Positions 48,015 to 57,545 of a stretch of DNA of 64,000 nucleotides are shown here, piece after piece (the first letter of the stretch is position 1; every line of letters starts with the position of its first letter). This DNA comes from Bin80 sp965207565 (GTDB lineage: Bacteria; Bacteroidota; Rhodothermia; Rhodothermales; Bin80), in the NCBI GenBank assembly GCA_965207565.1, contig CBDBMQ010000007.1, positions 110,448-174,447 of the forward strand, in the 5' to 3' direction. The notes below the pieces were generated by a model that saw nothing but the letters and a program-made list of their open reading frames with translations, was not told the DNA's origin and made no database searches. The position numbers and the translations under genes were made by a program.

Positions 48015-49549
48015 TCATCCATCACCTCAATTTTACTGGCTATCTTAGCCCACCGGTTGTGCTGGTCAACGGCCACACGGTCATAGCCAGAAGGATACAG
48101 GCCCAAACCATCCATCTTTAGTTCTTCAACAAACACTCCTTCAGAAGTCCCCTGACGCCCGAACAACCATGCGCCAACCTCGTGCGGATAGAGACCACCT
48201 GTCGTCTCGCCCAGGGTTGCCCGCTCAGATTCTTCAACTTGAGAGGTTAGTACCATATTTGCCAGTTCGTCCAACACCCACTCACTGTGTGTCGTAACAA
48301 TCACTTGAATGCCAGAACGCACTACCTCTGCCAAGCAACGAATAACCTCAACCTGCATCTCTGGATGTAGATGTGACTCCGGTTCTTCAATTATAAGTAT
48401 GTCGCCCGGTCTCACGATGTGCCTAAGATATAGGACGATTGGCGCCAGATCTGACACCATAGACGACGATCGCATCAATGGCAGTTCAGCCTTCCAATCT
48501 TTTGGTCGGTAAACAAAATGCGGATAGTTCGTGTCAGAAGCGTCTATGTGAACTCCACCTCTTAAAACTGTTTCCTCCACCCGTGATGCCAGCACCTCAC
48601 CCTTACTATCCCTCCTGGATCCGTGACTGCCTGCCATCTGGATGAGCTGCTCCAAGAAGTCGGCCAGAATTCCCGACAAAATGGGCACATCGGCGGCAGG
48701 GCGTAGCCCAGCTGTGGCCGCATGCTGGACCAATGCACTAACAACAACTTTATGGCTGTGCATGACACCAGTACGGTCTGCAGGCAGATAGTAGACGCGC
48801 CGCCTAAGCGGATTATTCAAAGCATTCCTCGTCGCACCAACTAACATCCCCAGAAGTCGGCTATAGAATGCATCGCGTCCGTCGGCTATAGATGCACTAG
48901 ACAGTATTCGTCTGTGGAGCATCCTATCTTCCGGCGATCGTACTAAATCAGAAAAAGGTGTCTTGGAATCTATTACTTTGCCGGTTACCTCGAACCCGTT
49001 ACGACGGATTCCCAAATGATATTGCATATGGCATCGCTCATCTCGTCGATGAAGATCCACAACAACTTCGGCCGCTTGTGCTCGGGGGCGTCTGATCAGT
49101 TCGCTAATAGTTTCGATCCCGAAACATCGAACAATTTCTCTTTCTATAGGTGTCGCCATATCCTTAGCCCCTTCAACTATAGAGCGAATCTCGTCCTCAA
49201 CTCGCACTGACAGCGGGGGTATCTCACCTTTTTTTTCTGCACTTGTCAACCACGCATCAAGATCTTTCTTGATATCTGGATCAGATATGTTTTCTCTTGC
49301 GAATCCTGGCAAGCCAATTCCCCGATGGCGCCCGTACGGGAATTCACCTAAGTTCTCCGCAAAATAACGATGCAACGCGTAGACCATCGTAGCTAAGTAT
49401 GACTTACCGGTATTACTCGGACCCACAAAAACCGTCAGCGGCCGAAACTTGATGTTACCTTCAGAGATCGGACCAAAATTTTTCACCCTCACACGGTAGT
49501 CGTGCCTTTGCTGGGCCTGTTCGTTTGATCTATCCATCGTCATTGGCAT
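48005..49549 (-). CDS. AAA-family (AAA_15/21-like) ATPase
   Basis: A 514-residue SMC/ABC-like ATPase. It starts with VKNFGPISEGNIKFRPLTVFVGP and a Walker A motif, GPSNTGKS (43-50). The Walker B motif DILIIEEPESHLHPE lies near 382-390, followed by the switch histidine segment TTHSEWVLDEL. About 300 residues between them carry no transmembrane or zinc motif. The architecture matches ATPases of defence pairs such as Septu, Gabija and PARIS, but the small PD-(D/E)xK-like partner differs from the HNH, UvrD or TOPRIM partners of those systems. An ATG at 49537 is an alternative start. Confidence 0.88.
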   Translation of the reverse strand: MPMTMDRSNEQAQQRHDYRVRVKNFGPISEGNIKFRPLTVFVGPSNTGKSYLATMVYALHRYFAENLGEFPYGRHRGIGLPGFARENISDPDIKKDLDAWLTSAEKKGEIPPLSVRVEDEIRSIVEGAKDMATPIEREIVRCFGIETISELIRRPRAQAAEVVVDLHRRDERCHMQYHLGIRRNGFEVTGKVIDSKTPFSDLVRSPEDRMLHRRILSSASIADGRDAFYSRLLGMLVGATRNALNNPLRRRVYYLPADRTGVMHSHKVVVSALVQHAATAGLRPAADVPILSGILADFLEQLIQMAGSHGSRRDSKGEVLASRVEETVLRGGVHIDASDTNYPHFVYRPKDWKAELPLMRSSSMVSDLAPIVLYLRHIVRPGDILIIEEPESHLHPEMQVEVIRCLAEVVRSGIQVIVTTHSEWVLDELANMVLTSQVEESERATLGETTGGLYPHEVGAWLFGRQGTSEGVFVEELKMDGLGLYPSGYDRVAVDQHNRWAKIASKIEVMDECT

Positions 49550-50278
49550 CTCTATCTGAAGAAGTACTCGGTAGGGTAATTATACACATGGCGAAACTTC
49601 ACTACAGGGGGTACTGTACGGTTTTCCGCTGCTTCGGTTTCTACACATCAGCATGCGTGGCACGTTCAACGACTTCTTTCCCACATGCAACAGATTCAGC
49701 ACAATCGCATTTGCCTGCTCGTCCAATAATTGGATTGACAGGAATAATCAGATGGATTCGATTTTTCCAGGAAAGTCCAATTTAACCACCTCTGCGCATG
49801 AAATAACCATCGGATTCGGGATTGCTTTGTTTGAGGATTTCATCGTAGTCTACGATGGGACAGTTAACCTATTGATACGCCGAAATGGAATCTATAGCGT
49901 ATTGACTTTCGAGTAATGGATCGTTTCTGTTATCTCCAACCAGCTAACGATGGTGGGATCGTTTTGTAGGTCATATTTGGTCATTGACTGGGAAAGTTGA
50001 ACGCAGTTTTGTCGTTGAATGCTTTCTATCCTTAACGGTGAAAATTGCTGGGGGTAGCCAAGGATCCTAGCAGTACGGCAAATCAGAAATCCGCTGATTA
50101 TTCCTACGGGAATTATATAGTTGAGTTGATATTACGAGCGGATTTTTGAATAATTGGAGAACTCGCAGAAAATGTCTCCATCTGTTGCCAGATCTTCGCC
50201 TCTAGGTCGTATATTTGTCGGTTGCGATGCGTGCACAACCATTTGCCGCATCTTCTCACATTCACTTAACATGGTATT
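49550..50278. other. Gap between the AAA pair and the azurin gene
   Basis: No gene firmly supported. A plus-strand frame ending at 49916 reads like a protein C-terminus (GIALFEDFIVVYDGTVNLLIRR) but has no credible start or family match and may be a remnant. An inverted AATCAG/CTGATT lies near 50080-50096. The right end should hold the azurin promoter. Confidence 0.4.
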
Positions 50279-50794
50279 ATGAAGTCCCTTTTATACTCAT
50301 TTCTGGTTTTAATCTTTGCAGTAACATTTGTGGCATGCGGTGGAAGCAGCTCAGACTCCGAAACAACAACACACTCAGAAACAGAAGAAACAACGGAAAC
50401 ATCTTCTGAATCTGCAAGCGTCGAAGTAACGATCCGCCCGGTTGGCGACGAGATGAAATATGGAGTTGAGACGATCACGGCTGCCGCAGGGAACGAACTC
50501 ACATTGATCTTGGAAAATACTGCGACACTTCCAACGATGGTTCACAATGTTGTCATACTCACGACCAACAATGATGAGGATGTGAATCGAGTTGGCATGG
50601 CCGCAATTACAGCTGGAGAGGCGAATGGCTACCTTCCTGAAGATGATGCCATCCTTGCCGCTACACCAATGGCACAGCCAGGAGAAACCGTTCGTGTCAC
50701 TTTCACGGTTCCTTCTGAGCCAGGGACGTATCGCTTCGTCTGCACCTACCCGGGACACTATGCGCTTATGCAGGGTTTCTTGGTGGTTACTTAG
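50279..50794 (+). CDS. Azurin-like blue copper lipoprotein
   Basis: 171 residues. Lipoprotein signal with Cys20, then a Ser/Thr/Glu-rich linker (about 21-45) and a cupredoxin domain. The type 1 copper ligands are visible: H89 in MVHNVVI, and C155, H160 and M164 in CTYPGHYALM, the exact spacing of azurin (112, 117, 121). It is a periplasmic or surface electron carrier, perhaps serving an oxidase or the haem proteins encoded elsewhere. Monocistronic by position. Confidence 0.92.
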   Translation: MKSLLYSFLVLIFAVTFVACGGSSSDSETTTHSETEETTETSSESASVEVTIRPVGDEMKYGVETITAAAGNELTLILENTATLPTMVHNVVILTTNNDEDVNRVGMAAITAGEANGYLPEDDAILAATPMAQPGETVRVTFTVPSEPGTYRFVCTYPGHYALMQGFLVVT

Positions 50795-51055
50795 GAGCTA
50801 ATACGATTGAGAAGGGAGCCTTGGAAGGGCTCAAGGTACAAGTGCATCAGCAAGCGAAATTGGTGCGTGATTTGGTGTTGTTATGTATCTGCTGCCCTTG
50901 CAGACCGGGATGGAGTCAGATCCTCTGATACACTACACTAGCATGTGGACCTCTACTTAAGTCTGCAAAAACTCAGGGGAATGTCTCGGTGCTTCCTGTC
51001 CTGATTAGGGGGCTTGGGTTTTTTGTGCATTTCCTGTCCCTGACTGCTTCAGTAA

Positions 51056-52138
51056 ATGAAATCTTGGAGATTTGCCTTCGTTGCTCTCATAATGTTCGGA
51101 GGGTGCAGGGGGGGCGTTGACTCAGAATTGGTTTACGAACCCGATGGCTCTGAGGTGATACGTTTCAGTGCCGACTCTCTGCTCAATTATACTTTGAATG
51201 GTAGGGTGTTCACGAGTTCTGATTCTCTTGGATCACCCTTATTAATTGCGACTAGCGAACGCCGCATCTATGTCGGAGACAATAAGGCGACTCAGCCCTT
51301 GTTAGTGTTCAATCGCAACACAGGAGAGTTTATAATGTCAGTTGGAGAAAGGGGGCAAGGACCACGTGAGATCAACTACTTGTGGGCAATGGATTTTAAG
51401 CCTGGAAGTGAAAGTGGCTGGCTTTTTGAGTTCTCCGATAGAACCATGCATTTCTTTGATGGTGACTCGTTGACAGGGCACAGTATTCGCCTTCAGAACA
51501 CGGGCCCCCCGATGGGGCCTACTTGGATCAGAGGCGATAGTATAGCCTCTGTGGGCATGTATGAAGACGGGAGGTTGGCCTTATACGGCCCTAACGGTTC
51601 ATTTGGACGATTTATCGGGGCACATCCGCCGGGCGAATCTGAAGTTCCGATTCCGGTACGTCAGCATGCTTATGAGGCAAGAGTACAGACAAATGCCAAT
51701 GGAAGCCGAATTGCTGTTGTATCGCAGAATACAGATTTGATTGAGATATATGACACTGAGGGAATTCTTCACGTTATTCGTGGTCCGGGGTTTGACGAAC
51801 CGGTGTACACGTTGCATAGTGATGACGAAGGTGATAATACATGGCTCTCCCTAGATGACGAAACTATCAAGAGTTATGTCGATGTCACCGTAACCAATGA
51901 TTTGATCTTCGCACTGTATTCAGGCCAGACAATGGAGGATATAATGAATAGTTCTTGGATAAGTCCACCATCCGAAACTGTGATTGTTTTCTCGTGGTCA
52001 GGTATTCCCTTAGCTGTGCTAAACATAGACCATGGAGCATTGGCAATCAGTGTGTCATCGGATGGGCTAGACCTGTATGCTATCTATCATCGACCTGCGC
52101 CAATGATTCTGCACTACGAACTACCAGAGATTTCATAG
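51056..52138 (+). CDS. TolB-like six-bladed propeller lipoprotein (BF3164-type)
   Basis: 360 residues. Lipoprotein signal ending FGGC (Cys17). The body holds repeated blade motifs: SERRIYVGDN, VFNRNTGEFIMSVGERGQGPREI, FEFSDRTMHFF and IEIYDTEG. The G-x-GPxEI element is typical of the TolB-like/6-bladed propeller lipoproteins widespread in Bacteroidota. Function unknown; probably ligand binding at the cell envelope. No operon partner on the same strand within 250 bp. Confidence 0.75.
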   Translation: MKSWRFAFVALIMFGGCRGGVDSELVYEPDGSEVIRFSADSLLNYTLNGRVFTSSDSLGSPLLIATSERRIYVGDNKATQPLLVFNRNTGEFIMSVGERGQGPREINYLWAMDFKPGSESGWLFEFSDRTMHFFDGDSLTGHSIRLQNTGPPMGPTWIRGDSIASVGMYEDGRLALYGPNGSFGRFIGAHPPGESEVPIPVRQHAYEARVQTNANGSRIAVVSQNTDLIEIYDTEGILHVIRGPGFDEPVYTLHSDDEGDNTWLSLDDETIKSYVDVTVTNDLIFALYSGQTMEDIMNSSWISPPSETVIVFSWSGIPLAVLNIDHGALAISVSSDGLDLYAIYHRPAPMILHYELPEIS

Positions 52139-52329
52139 CAGGACTATTCCGGCTGGTTAAGCTACATTAGCACGAGTTCGCTGTGCGCCGTGGAAAGGCG
52201 CACGCCATATCTCCAATTATGTTGAATAACTTGAAAGTCTCATCACCTTTTAGCCTGGTCTTCCGCAGAAGTTCATAGGCTTCGGTATTATCATCGTTCA
52301 TATCAGTTGCGGTTGTGCCACTTTATGCT

Positions 52330-52345
52330 CCCCAGCGCGCTGGGG
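52330..52345. repeat. 16-bp perfect palindrome
   Basis: CCCCAGCG followed by CGCTGGGG. It lies between the propeller gene and the minus-strand winged-helix ORF, 78 bp past the stop of the latter, and may be a terminator stem without T-run or a protein-binding site. Confidence 0.5.
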
Positions 52346-52422
52346 GCAGCGGTTGCTATGGATTCCCTTTGGGTTCGATCATACAGTTCGTACTTCATTG
52401 GTTTGCCCCTCCCTCCGGGCGT

Positions 52423-52743
52423 TTATAGGTGGAGTGTGTATCTCCTGTACGGGCCATACTGATACGCGCATTTCTCGATCAGGCCCATCGCTTCCAGGCG
52501 TTCCAGCGTACCGCGAACCGTACGCCCCGGCATATCCAGGCTAAGCGCCATATCAGATACCCTCACCGTTATTTCCTTGCTACTTGTTGTTGACCTCATG
52601 GCCAGGTATACCAGGCATAGGCGTTGATTCCATACCGAATTTTTCCGGCCCTCCAATCGCTTGCTTTTGAAAACCCGCAGTATCATTTCATCCTGTACGC
52701 GCATCTTATGGCCCGTTCTAAACTTCGAAGACGGTTCGGCCAA
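52423..52743 (-). CDS. Small winged-helix-like protein, unrecognised
   Basis: Up to 106 residues from a TTG at 52743; an ATG at 52704 would give 93. The C-terminal half reads as a winged helix-turn-helix: DMALSLDMPGRTVRGTLERLEAMGLIEK, then a short beta wing. It is probably a DNA-binding regulator or a fragment of a replication or recombination protein. It is GC-rich compared with its neighbours. An upstream 43-codon frame (ATG at 52849) and a 242-codon ORF on the same strand may belong to the same unit, perhaps a decayed mobile segment. Confidence 0.5.
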   Translation of the reverse strand: MAEPSSKFRTGHKMRVQDEMILRVFKSKRLEGRKNSVWNQRLCLVYLAMRSTTSSKEITVRVSDMALSLDMPGRTVRGTLERLEAMGLIEKCAYQYGPYRRYTLHL

Positions 52744-52918
52744 TATGCTGAATTACTTGCCAGAAAAGGCGCAGCTCACGCGCGATCACGTTATGGCCAG
52801 TTGATAACAGATTGAACAGCTTCACGGTCGAACGACCGTACCGGATCATATGGTCGCGATCCTGCGCGTTCTTGTCCCGTTGCCCCCTGCCGACAGTTCC
52901 AGAATCACCGCCCCCTCC

Positions 52919-53644
52919 TCATGCCATCCGGCATCCGCTCCCAACCTGCCGGTATTCTTGTTCCGCCTGCATGCTGTTCAGCGTTTTTTGTTCGTTCGCA
53001 TCCAGTTCGCGGTTCCGGTATTTGCTGATTTCCTCCTGCAGGGCTTCATCCGACATTTTCCGGATCCTTGTAAACTCGTCAAGTCCTTGCCGCCTCCGCA
53101 CTCGCACCGACCAACGTTCTGGCACTTCAGGGGGGACCTCATCCAACATCACCGGTTCCGTCACGACCAGCGGGAGCTCCTCTTCCTGCTCACGCCGTCG
53201 ACGTGCATGGTATTCCGCCTCGCTCATGGGTTTCACCACCTGCGCGACGAACAAGGGGGGCGAATCTTTTTGCTCACACGGCGGGGGCGGAGGGGATTCA
53301 GCCTCGCGCCTGGGCGCTAACGGCTCCGACGCCCGCTGCAGAAACTCCCCAACGATGGATTCCACTGCCTTTTTGCCTTCGTCTTCCTCCTCGACCGGCT
53401 TGACGAAACGCCGATAGACGTCCGCGATCGCTCTCCGCAACAAGGGGACATATAGTCTGGAGTCCCGCTTCAGCTTGCATTCGGCCTCTTTGGCCTCAAT
53501 CGCCGCCATAACGTACCCCGAGCGCTCTCGACAGATCCTCACGCACCATCTTTCGAGAACAGGCTGGCCGCTCCCGTTTCGGAGAATCTGACTCCATTGC
53601 TGTTGGCATTGATCAAAATCAATGCTACAGTCGGCGTGGTACAT
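52919..53644 (-). CDS. Hypothetical protein, charged, unrecognised
   Basis: About 241 residues from ATG 53644 (open from 53731). No known family recognised. It has a Cys-containing N-terminus (MYHADCSIDFDQCQ), a helical region (LLRRAIADVYRRFVKPVEEE), a proline run (ESPPPPPCEQ), then highly charged helices (EAEYHARRRREQEEELP; DEALQEEISKYRNRELDANEQ). Base composition is clearly GC-richer than the flanks. Coding status is moderately supported by the long open frame. It may be part of a transferred element with the downstream winged-helix ORF. Confidence 0.45.
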   Translation of the reverse strand: MYHADCSIDFDQCQQQWSQILRNGSGQPVLERWCVRICRERSGYVMAAIEAKEAECKLKRDSRLYVPLLRRAIADVYRRFVKPVEEEDEGKKAVESIVGEFLQRASEPLAPRREAESPPPPPCEQKDSPPLFVAQVVKPMSEAEYHARRRREQEEELPLVVTEPVMLDEVPPEVPERWSVRVRRRQGLDEFTRIRKMSDEALQEEISKYRNRELDANEQKTLNSMQAEQEYRQVGSGCRMA

Positions 53645-53817
53645 CCCAGTGGGTTTTATGGGGTATGATTGCAGCGTACAGAAGATGCTAGCGAACCAGG
53701 CGTAGAGGGATGAGTACAGATGATTGCTCAATCCTGCTGTAGATCGGATTCATATGCCCGTTGGAGTGTGGAGCGTCGTGATCTGGCAGGACAGATCTTT
53801 CTGGATCTCGCTGTAGG

Positions 53818-55549
53818 CTATTTCAGATCACTTCCTGCCGTGACGATACCACTGGGTGCGTATCCAATTCGATGTGCGAGAGCCTTTAGGGTGTGGCTTG
53901 AAGGAAGCGTGATGGGCGATGTGTACAATAGCCAGCGATTTGCTGTGGTTGCGCCGGGTCCAAGAATCTGATAGCCAATAGACGCCCCTTCAGTTGTAGT
54001 CGTCAGACGCAGTTGTACAGAATCTGTACGATCTGCATCAAGGGCGATCATATAGTGCAACGAGTCGTCGGTTGCGCGCGTGATATTCGTTCCACCGGAG
54101 ATCGGTTCAATAGACACGGCGGAGCTTTGGGGTTGTATGTGGCCAGGCCACAACGAAGCGACAAAATCCATTTCGTCCATTGCACCAGGATCTGAAGTGT
54201 CGCTCATCCAATGGTCCAATTCGGTGCGCATTCTAACCAACTGCTCCGCATAGGCTGGGTCTTCTGCAAGGTTAAAGAACTCGTGCGGGTCTGTTTCGGT
54301 ATCAAAAAGCTCTTCCTCGGGTTTGGAGCTCCGAAACCATTGAGACTGAAATTCATCAAGTTCTCCAGCATCACGCAAGCGGAGCAGTTCTTGCATCGTA
54401 GCCATCTGCTCCCGATAGGTAACCGGCAGGTAATAACCGCGATCAGGTTGTAGATTTCGGATGTATTTGAATTGATGATCCCGGACTGCCCGTTTGGTGT
54501 CATACTCGGCATCAAACCGATCAGCGGCAGCATGGATAAACTGTCTGGGCATCTCCGCGCGTTGATTGCCCAAGAATGCCTTTCCGTCCAGATCGTCCTG
54601 CATGGGGGCTCCAGTCAGCGAAAAGACGGTGGGTGCCAGATCAACGAAGCTGATCAATTGCTCATCCGTCAATCCAGCGAGTTGCCGATCTGGAAACCTG
54701 ATCGCCAGGGGAACATGCAGGCCTGAGTCATAGAGTTGACGTTTTTGCCGCGGTAGAGGTCCGCCATGATCAGAATAAAACATGACGATGGTTTCTTCCA
54801 GCAAGCCGTCGGCCTCCAGTTCATCCAGAATCGCTCCGACATGGGCGTCCAGGAGCAGAATATTCGAGTACATTCGTCGCACATCTGCACGAACCAACTC
54901 GGTGTTTTGGCAGATACGGAGGAATGGGCACGTCTGAGTCAGATGGAATCAGAAGAGAATCATTTGCCCGTACCCAGATCTGGGATTCATGGGTCACGCC
55001 AATGTTGACGACCGAAAAGAAGGGCATATTTTCAGGGCGGTTCTTCCAGTGAGCCTGACGACTATTCTCGTCCCAAGCCATTATGGGTGCCTTGAATTGA
55101 TAATCCTGCTTGCTGTTGTTCGTTGTATAGTAGCCGTTTTCACGCATCACCTCACTCATCATGCGTACGGGTGGATCGGGGGTCGCCTCGTAGGGGATGA
55201 CCCCAATCTGTTCCATATACTCCGGGCGGGAAGAGGTACGCATGTGCTGTGCTCCTCCGCGTGTCGTGTAAATGCCGGTTGCAATCGAAAATCGGCTCGG
55301 AGCACAGACCCCCGATACAGAAAACATGCGCGTATACCGCACCCCGTCATTAAAAAGTCGATCAAGATTAGGGGTTTGAATGGTTGAATCCCCATACGCA
55401 GGGATCGTAGGGCTCATGTCTTCCGCTACAAGCCATAGAATATTCGGCCGGTTTGGCAATTGGAGGGTATCGTAGTCTGGAGATTCCTTTTGAAGGGAAT
55501 TACACGCGAGAAAAAGAAACAGAATCGGGGAAAGGCGTATGAACTGCAT
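53818..55549 (-). pseudogene. Lipoprotein sulfatase, heparan N-sulfatase-like, one frameshift
   Basis: A type I sulfatase in two frames, 576 residues when joined. The first (55549 to about 54908) has a lipoprotein signal (LFLAC), LVAEDMSPTIPAYGD and the formylglycine motif C-A-P-S-R in SGVCAPSRFSIATG. The second (to 53818) has YSDHGGPLPRQKRQLYDSG, LFDTETDPHEFFN and a chitobiase-like C-terminal domain. Deleting one base of the T4 run at 54905-54908 joins them as PPYLPNTELVRADVRR, matching PPYYPDTPVVRRDI in the paralogue at 5522. Likely a sequencing error. Confidence 0.88.
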
Positions 55550-55583
55550 AATTCAGTAGGATGAGAGGTATGAATATATTGAA

Positions 55584-56516
55584 ATGACGGAAAATGGAAA
55601 TAGAAAGGTCATGGAATTTTTTGGTGTCCGCACGGAGGGCTCCATGTCTCTGCGCCTATTTCCTGCCTGGGCACAGGCACTTGGGATCCAGGGGGCGGAT
55701 CTGCGTGGTGTAAACTTACCCATTGACCAGACGCTGGAAATCCATCGCCAATCGGTTCAACGCCTCAAGCGGGATCCTGAGGTTTATGGCGCGTTGGTTA
55801 CTTCCCACAAACTGTCCGTCGTACGTGCAGCGGGTGAATTGATTGATCAGTATACGCCCGCCTCTAAGCTGACCGGGGAGGTTTCAGCATTGTATAAGCG
55901 CGCAGGAGAGTTATGGGGAGATGCGGTGGATCCTGAAAATTGTGGGTTGGCCATGGCAGATTTCCTGCCCCCAAATTGGTGGAGTCGGAATGAAGAAGCG
56001 GGGATTTTAGTACTTGGGGGTGGAGGGGCATGCATAGCTCTGCTTGTACATGTATTGCAACAGGCAGTGAATTATCCCTCCTTTGTTCAGATCGTGGAAA
56101 AGCGTGCAGATAATCTTGATCACTGTGCCCGGGTTGCCGGGCAGCTTGATTCAGGGAAAACCACCGTAGAATTTATTCATTCAAGCCAGCCACAGGTCTG
56201 CGATCAGCTTGTCTCTAAGCTTCCGCCAGGCTCAATGATAATCAATGCAACAGGAATGGGGAAAGATCTGCCGGGATCTCCCGTCACGGGCGCGGTGCGC
56301 TTTCCCATCGGTGGAGTTGTATGGGAGCTCAATTATCGAGGAGAGCGTCCGTTTCTTCACCAAGCTTGGGAGCAGTCCAGGGCAAGGTCATTGATTGTGG
56401 CAGATGGCTGGCATTATTTTCTACACGGCTGGTCAAGTGTCATTGGGCTTGTATTCGATATTCCCATCACACAGAATCGGTTTAAAGATTTTTGTGCGGT
56501 TACAAAGAGGGACTAA
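55584..56516 (+). CDS. Shikimate-dehydrogenase-like oxidoreductase
   Basis: 310 residues. The N-terminal substrate domain has YGALVTSHKLSVV with the catalytic-type lysine. The Rossmann part has ILVLGGGGACIAL in place of the AroE GAGGA motif, then INATGMGKDLPGSPV and WELNYRGERPFL. It is longer and more diverged than housekeeping AroE. It is followed by TIM-barrel and HAD genes on the same strand, so it more likely oxidises another polyol or cyclitol acid than feeds aromatic synthesis. No signal peptide; cytosolic. Start at 55584, 34 bp from the divergent sulfatase. Confidence 0.75.
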   Translation: MTENGNRKVMEFFGVRTEGSMSLRLFPAWAQALGIQGADLRGVNLPIDQTLEIHRQSVQRLKRDPEVYGALVTSHKLSVVRAAGELIDQYTPASKLTGEVSALYKRAGELWGDAVDPENCGLAMADFLPPNWWSRNEEAGILVLGGGGACIALLVHVLQQAVNYPSFVQIVEKRADNLDHCARVAGQLDSGKTTVEFIHSSQPQVCDQLVSKLPPGSMIINATGMGKDLPGSPVTGAVRFPIGGVVWELNYRGERPFLHQAWEQSRARSLIVADGWHYFLHGWSSVIGLVFDIPITQNRFKDFCAVTKRD

Positions 56517-56587
56517 GGGTGTCTATGCAAGACTCGGTGATCATCCATATTTCCTTACCTTTCGAAAATCATTTACCTACATAGCCC

Positions 56588-57517
56588 ATGTATCTCGGAT
56601 TTGTCAGTGCGATTGTGCCGGAGTTATCGGTTGAAGAAGTCTTTTCTCTTGCTTCAGAGCTTTCCTGTGATTGCGTTGAGTTGATGTGTTGGCCAAAGGG
56701 GAAGGCGACGCGGCGCTATGCAGGCGTTACGCATGTGGATGTCCAGTCGCTGGACCGAAAGAAAGCGCAAACGCTTCAAACCCTGAGTTCTGAATCCGGT
56801 GTCGCAATCAGCGCACTGGGCTACTATCCAAACCCACTGTCTCCAGATCCGGAGGAGGCAAAAGTTTCGATCTCACAGATCCAACGGATGATAGATGCGG
56901 CGGTACTGCTTGAGCTGGATACGGTCAATACATTCATTGGACGCGACTGGCATCGCTCTGTTGAGGATAACTGGCCCCAGGTCATGGAAGTATGGAAGCC
57001 ACTTGTCACCTATGCAGAAGATCGGCAGATTCGCATCGGGATCGAAAACTGTCCGATGTATTTTACTTTGGATGAATGGCCCTCGGGCAAAAATATTGCC
57101 CACTCGCCTGCAATCTGGCGCCGACTCTTTAATGACCTGGACAGCAGTGCCATCGGGCTCAATTACGATCCGTCTCATATGATTTGGCAGCAGATGGATG
57201 CGTTGGAGCCGATCCGCACTTTTGCTGATCGTCTCTTTCATGTTCATGCCAAAGATGTTCGGCTTGACCGGGATCGTCTCAATGAAGTTGGCATCCTATC
57301 CACGCCAAATTCTTTCCATACCCCCAAATTGCCTGGGTTGGGGGATGTAGACTGGGGAAAGTTTTTCTCCTTTCTCACAGACGTAGGATATAGTGGAGCC
57401 GTCTGTGTTGAGGTTGAAGATCGTGCTTATGAGGGCTCTCTGGAGTCGCGGATAGTTGCTTTGAGGCAAAGTGTGAGCTATTTGCGACAATTCATCCCCG
57501 CTCAAGAATCGTCATAG
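56588..57517 (+). CDS. Xylose-isomerase-like TIM-barrel sugar isomerase/epimerase
   Basis: 309 residues of the AP-endonuclease-2/xylose isomerase-like fold. Metal-ligand motifs appear in order: RIGIENCPMYF (Glu), GLNYDPSHMIWQQMD (Asp, His), FHVHAKDVRLDRDR (His) and VCVEVEDRAYEGS (Glu). Such enzymes isomerise or epimerise sugars and keto-cyclitols, for example IolE and IolI. The gene is 71 bp after the dehydrogenase-like gene and 28 bp before the HAD gene, suggesting a three-step pathway on one substrate. Confidence 0.88.
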   Translation: MYLGFVSAIVPELSVEEVFSLASELSCDCVELMCWPKGKATRRYAGVTHVDVQSLDRKKAQTLQTLSSESGVAISALGYYPNPLSPDPEEAKVSISQIQRMIDAAVLLELDTVNTFIGRDWHRSVEDNWPQVMEVWKPLVTYAEDRQIRIGIENCPMYFTLDEWPSGKNIAHSPAIWRRLFNDLDSSAIGLNYDPSHMIWQQMDALEPIRTFADRLFHVHAKDVRLDRDRLNEVGILSTPNSFHTPKLPGLGDVDWGKFFSFLTDVGYSGAVCVEVEDRAYEGSLESRIVALRQSVSYLRQFIPAQESS

Positions 57518-57545
57518 GATCCACACCTGTTTAAGTGCCACCCAA

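Noticed and set aside
52812..53417. 201-codon plus-strand ORF opposite the charged hypothetical protein
   Set aside because: Serine/cysteine-rich low-complexity translation typical of the antisense of a GC-rich gene.
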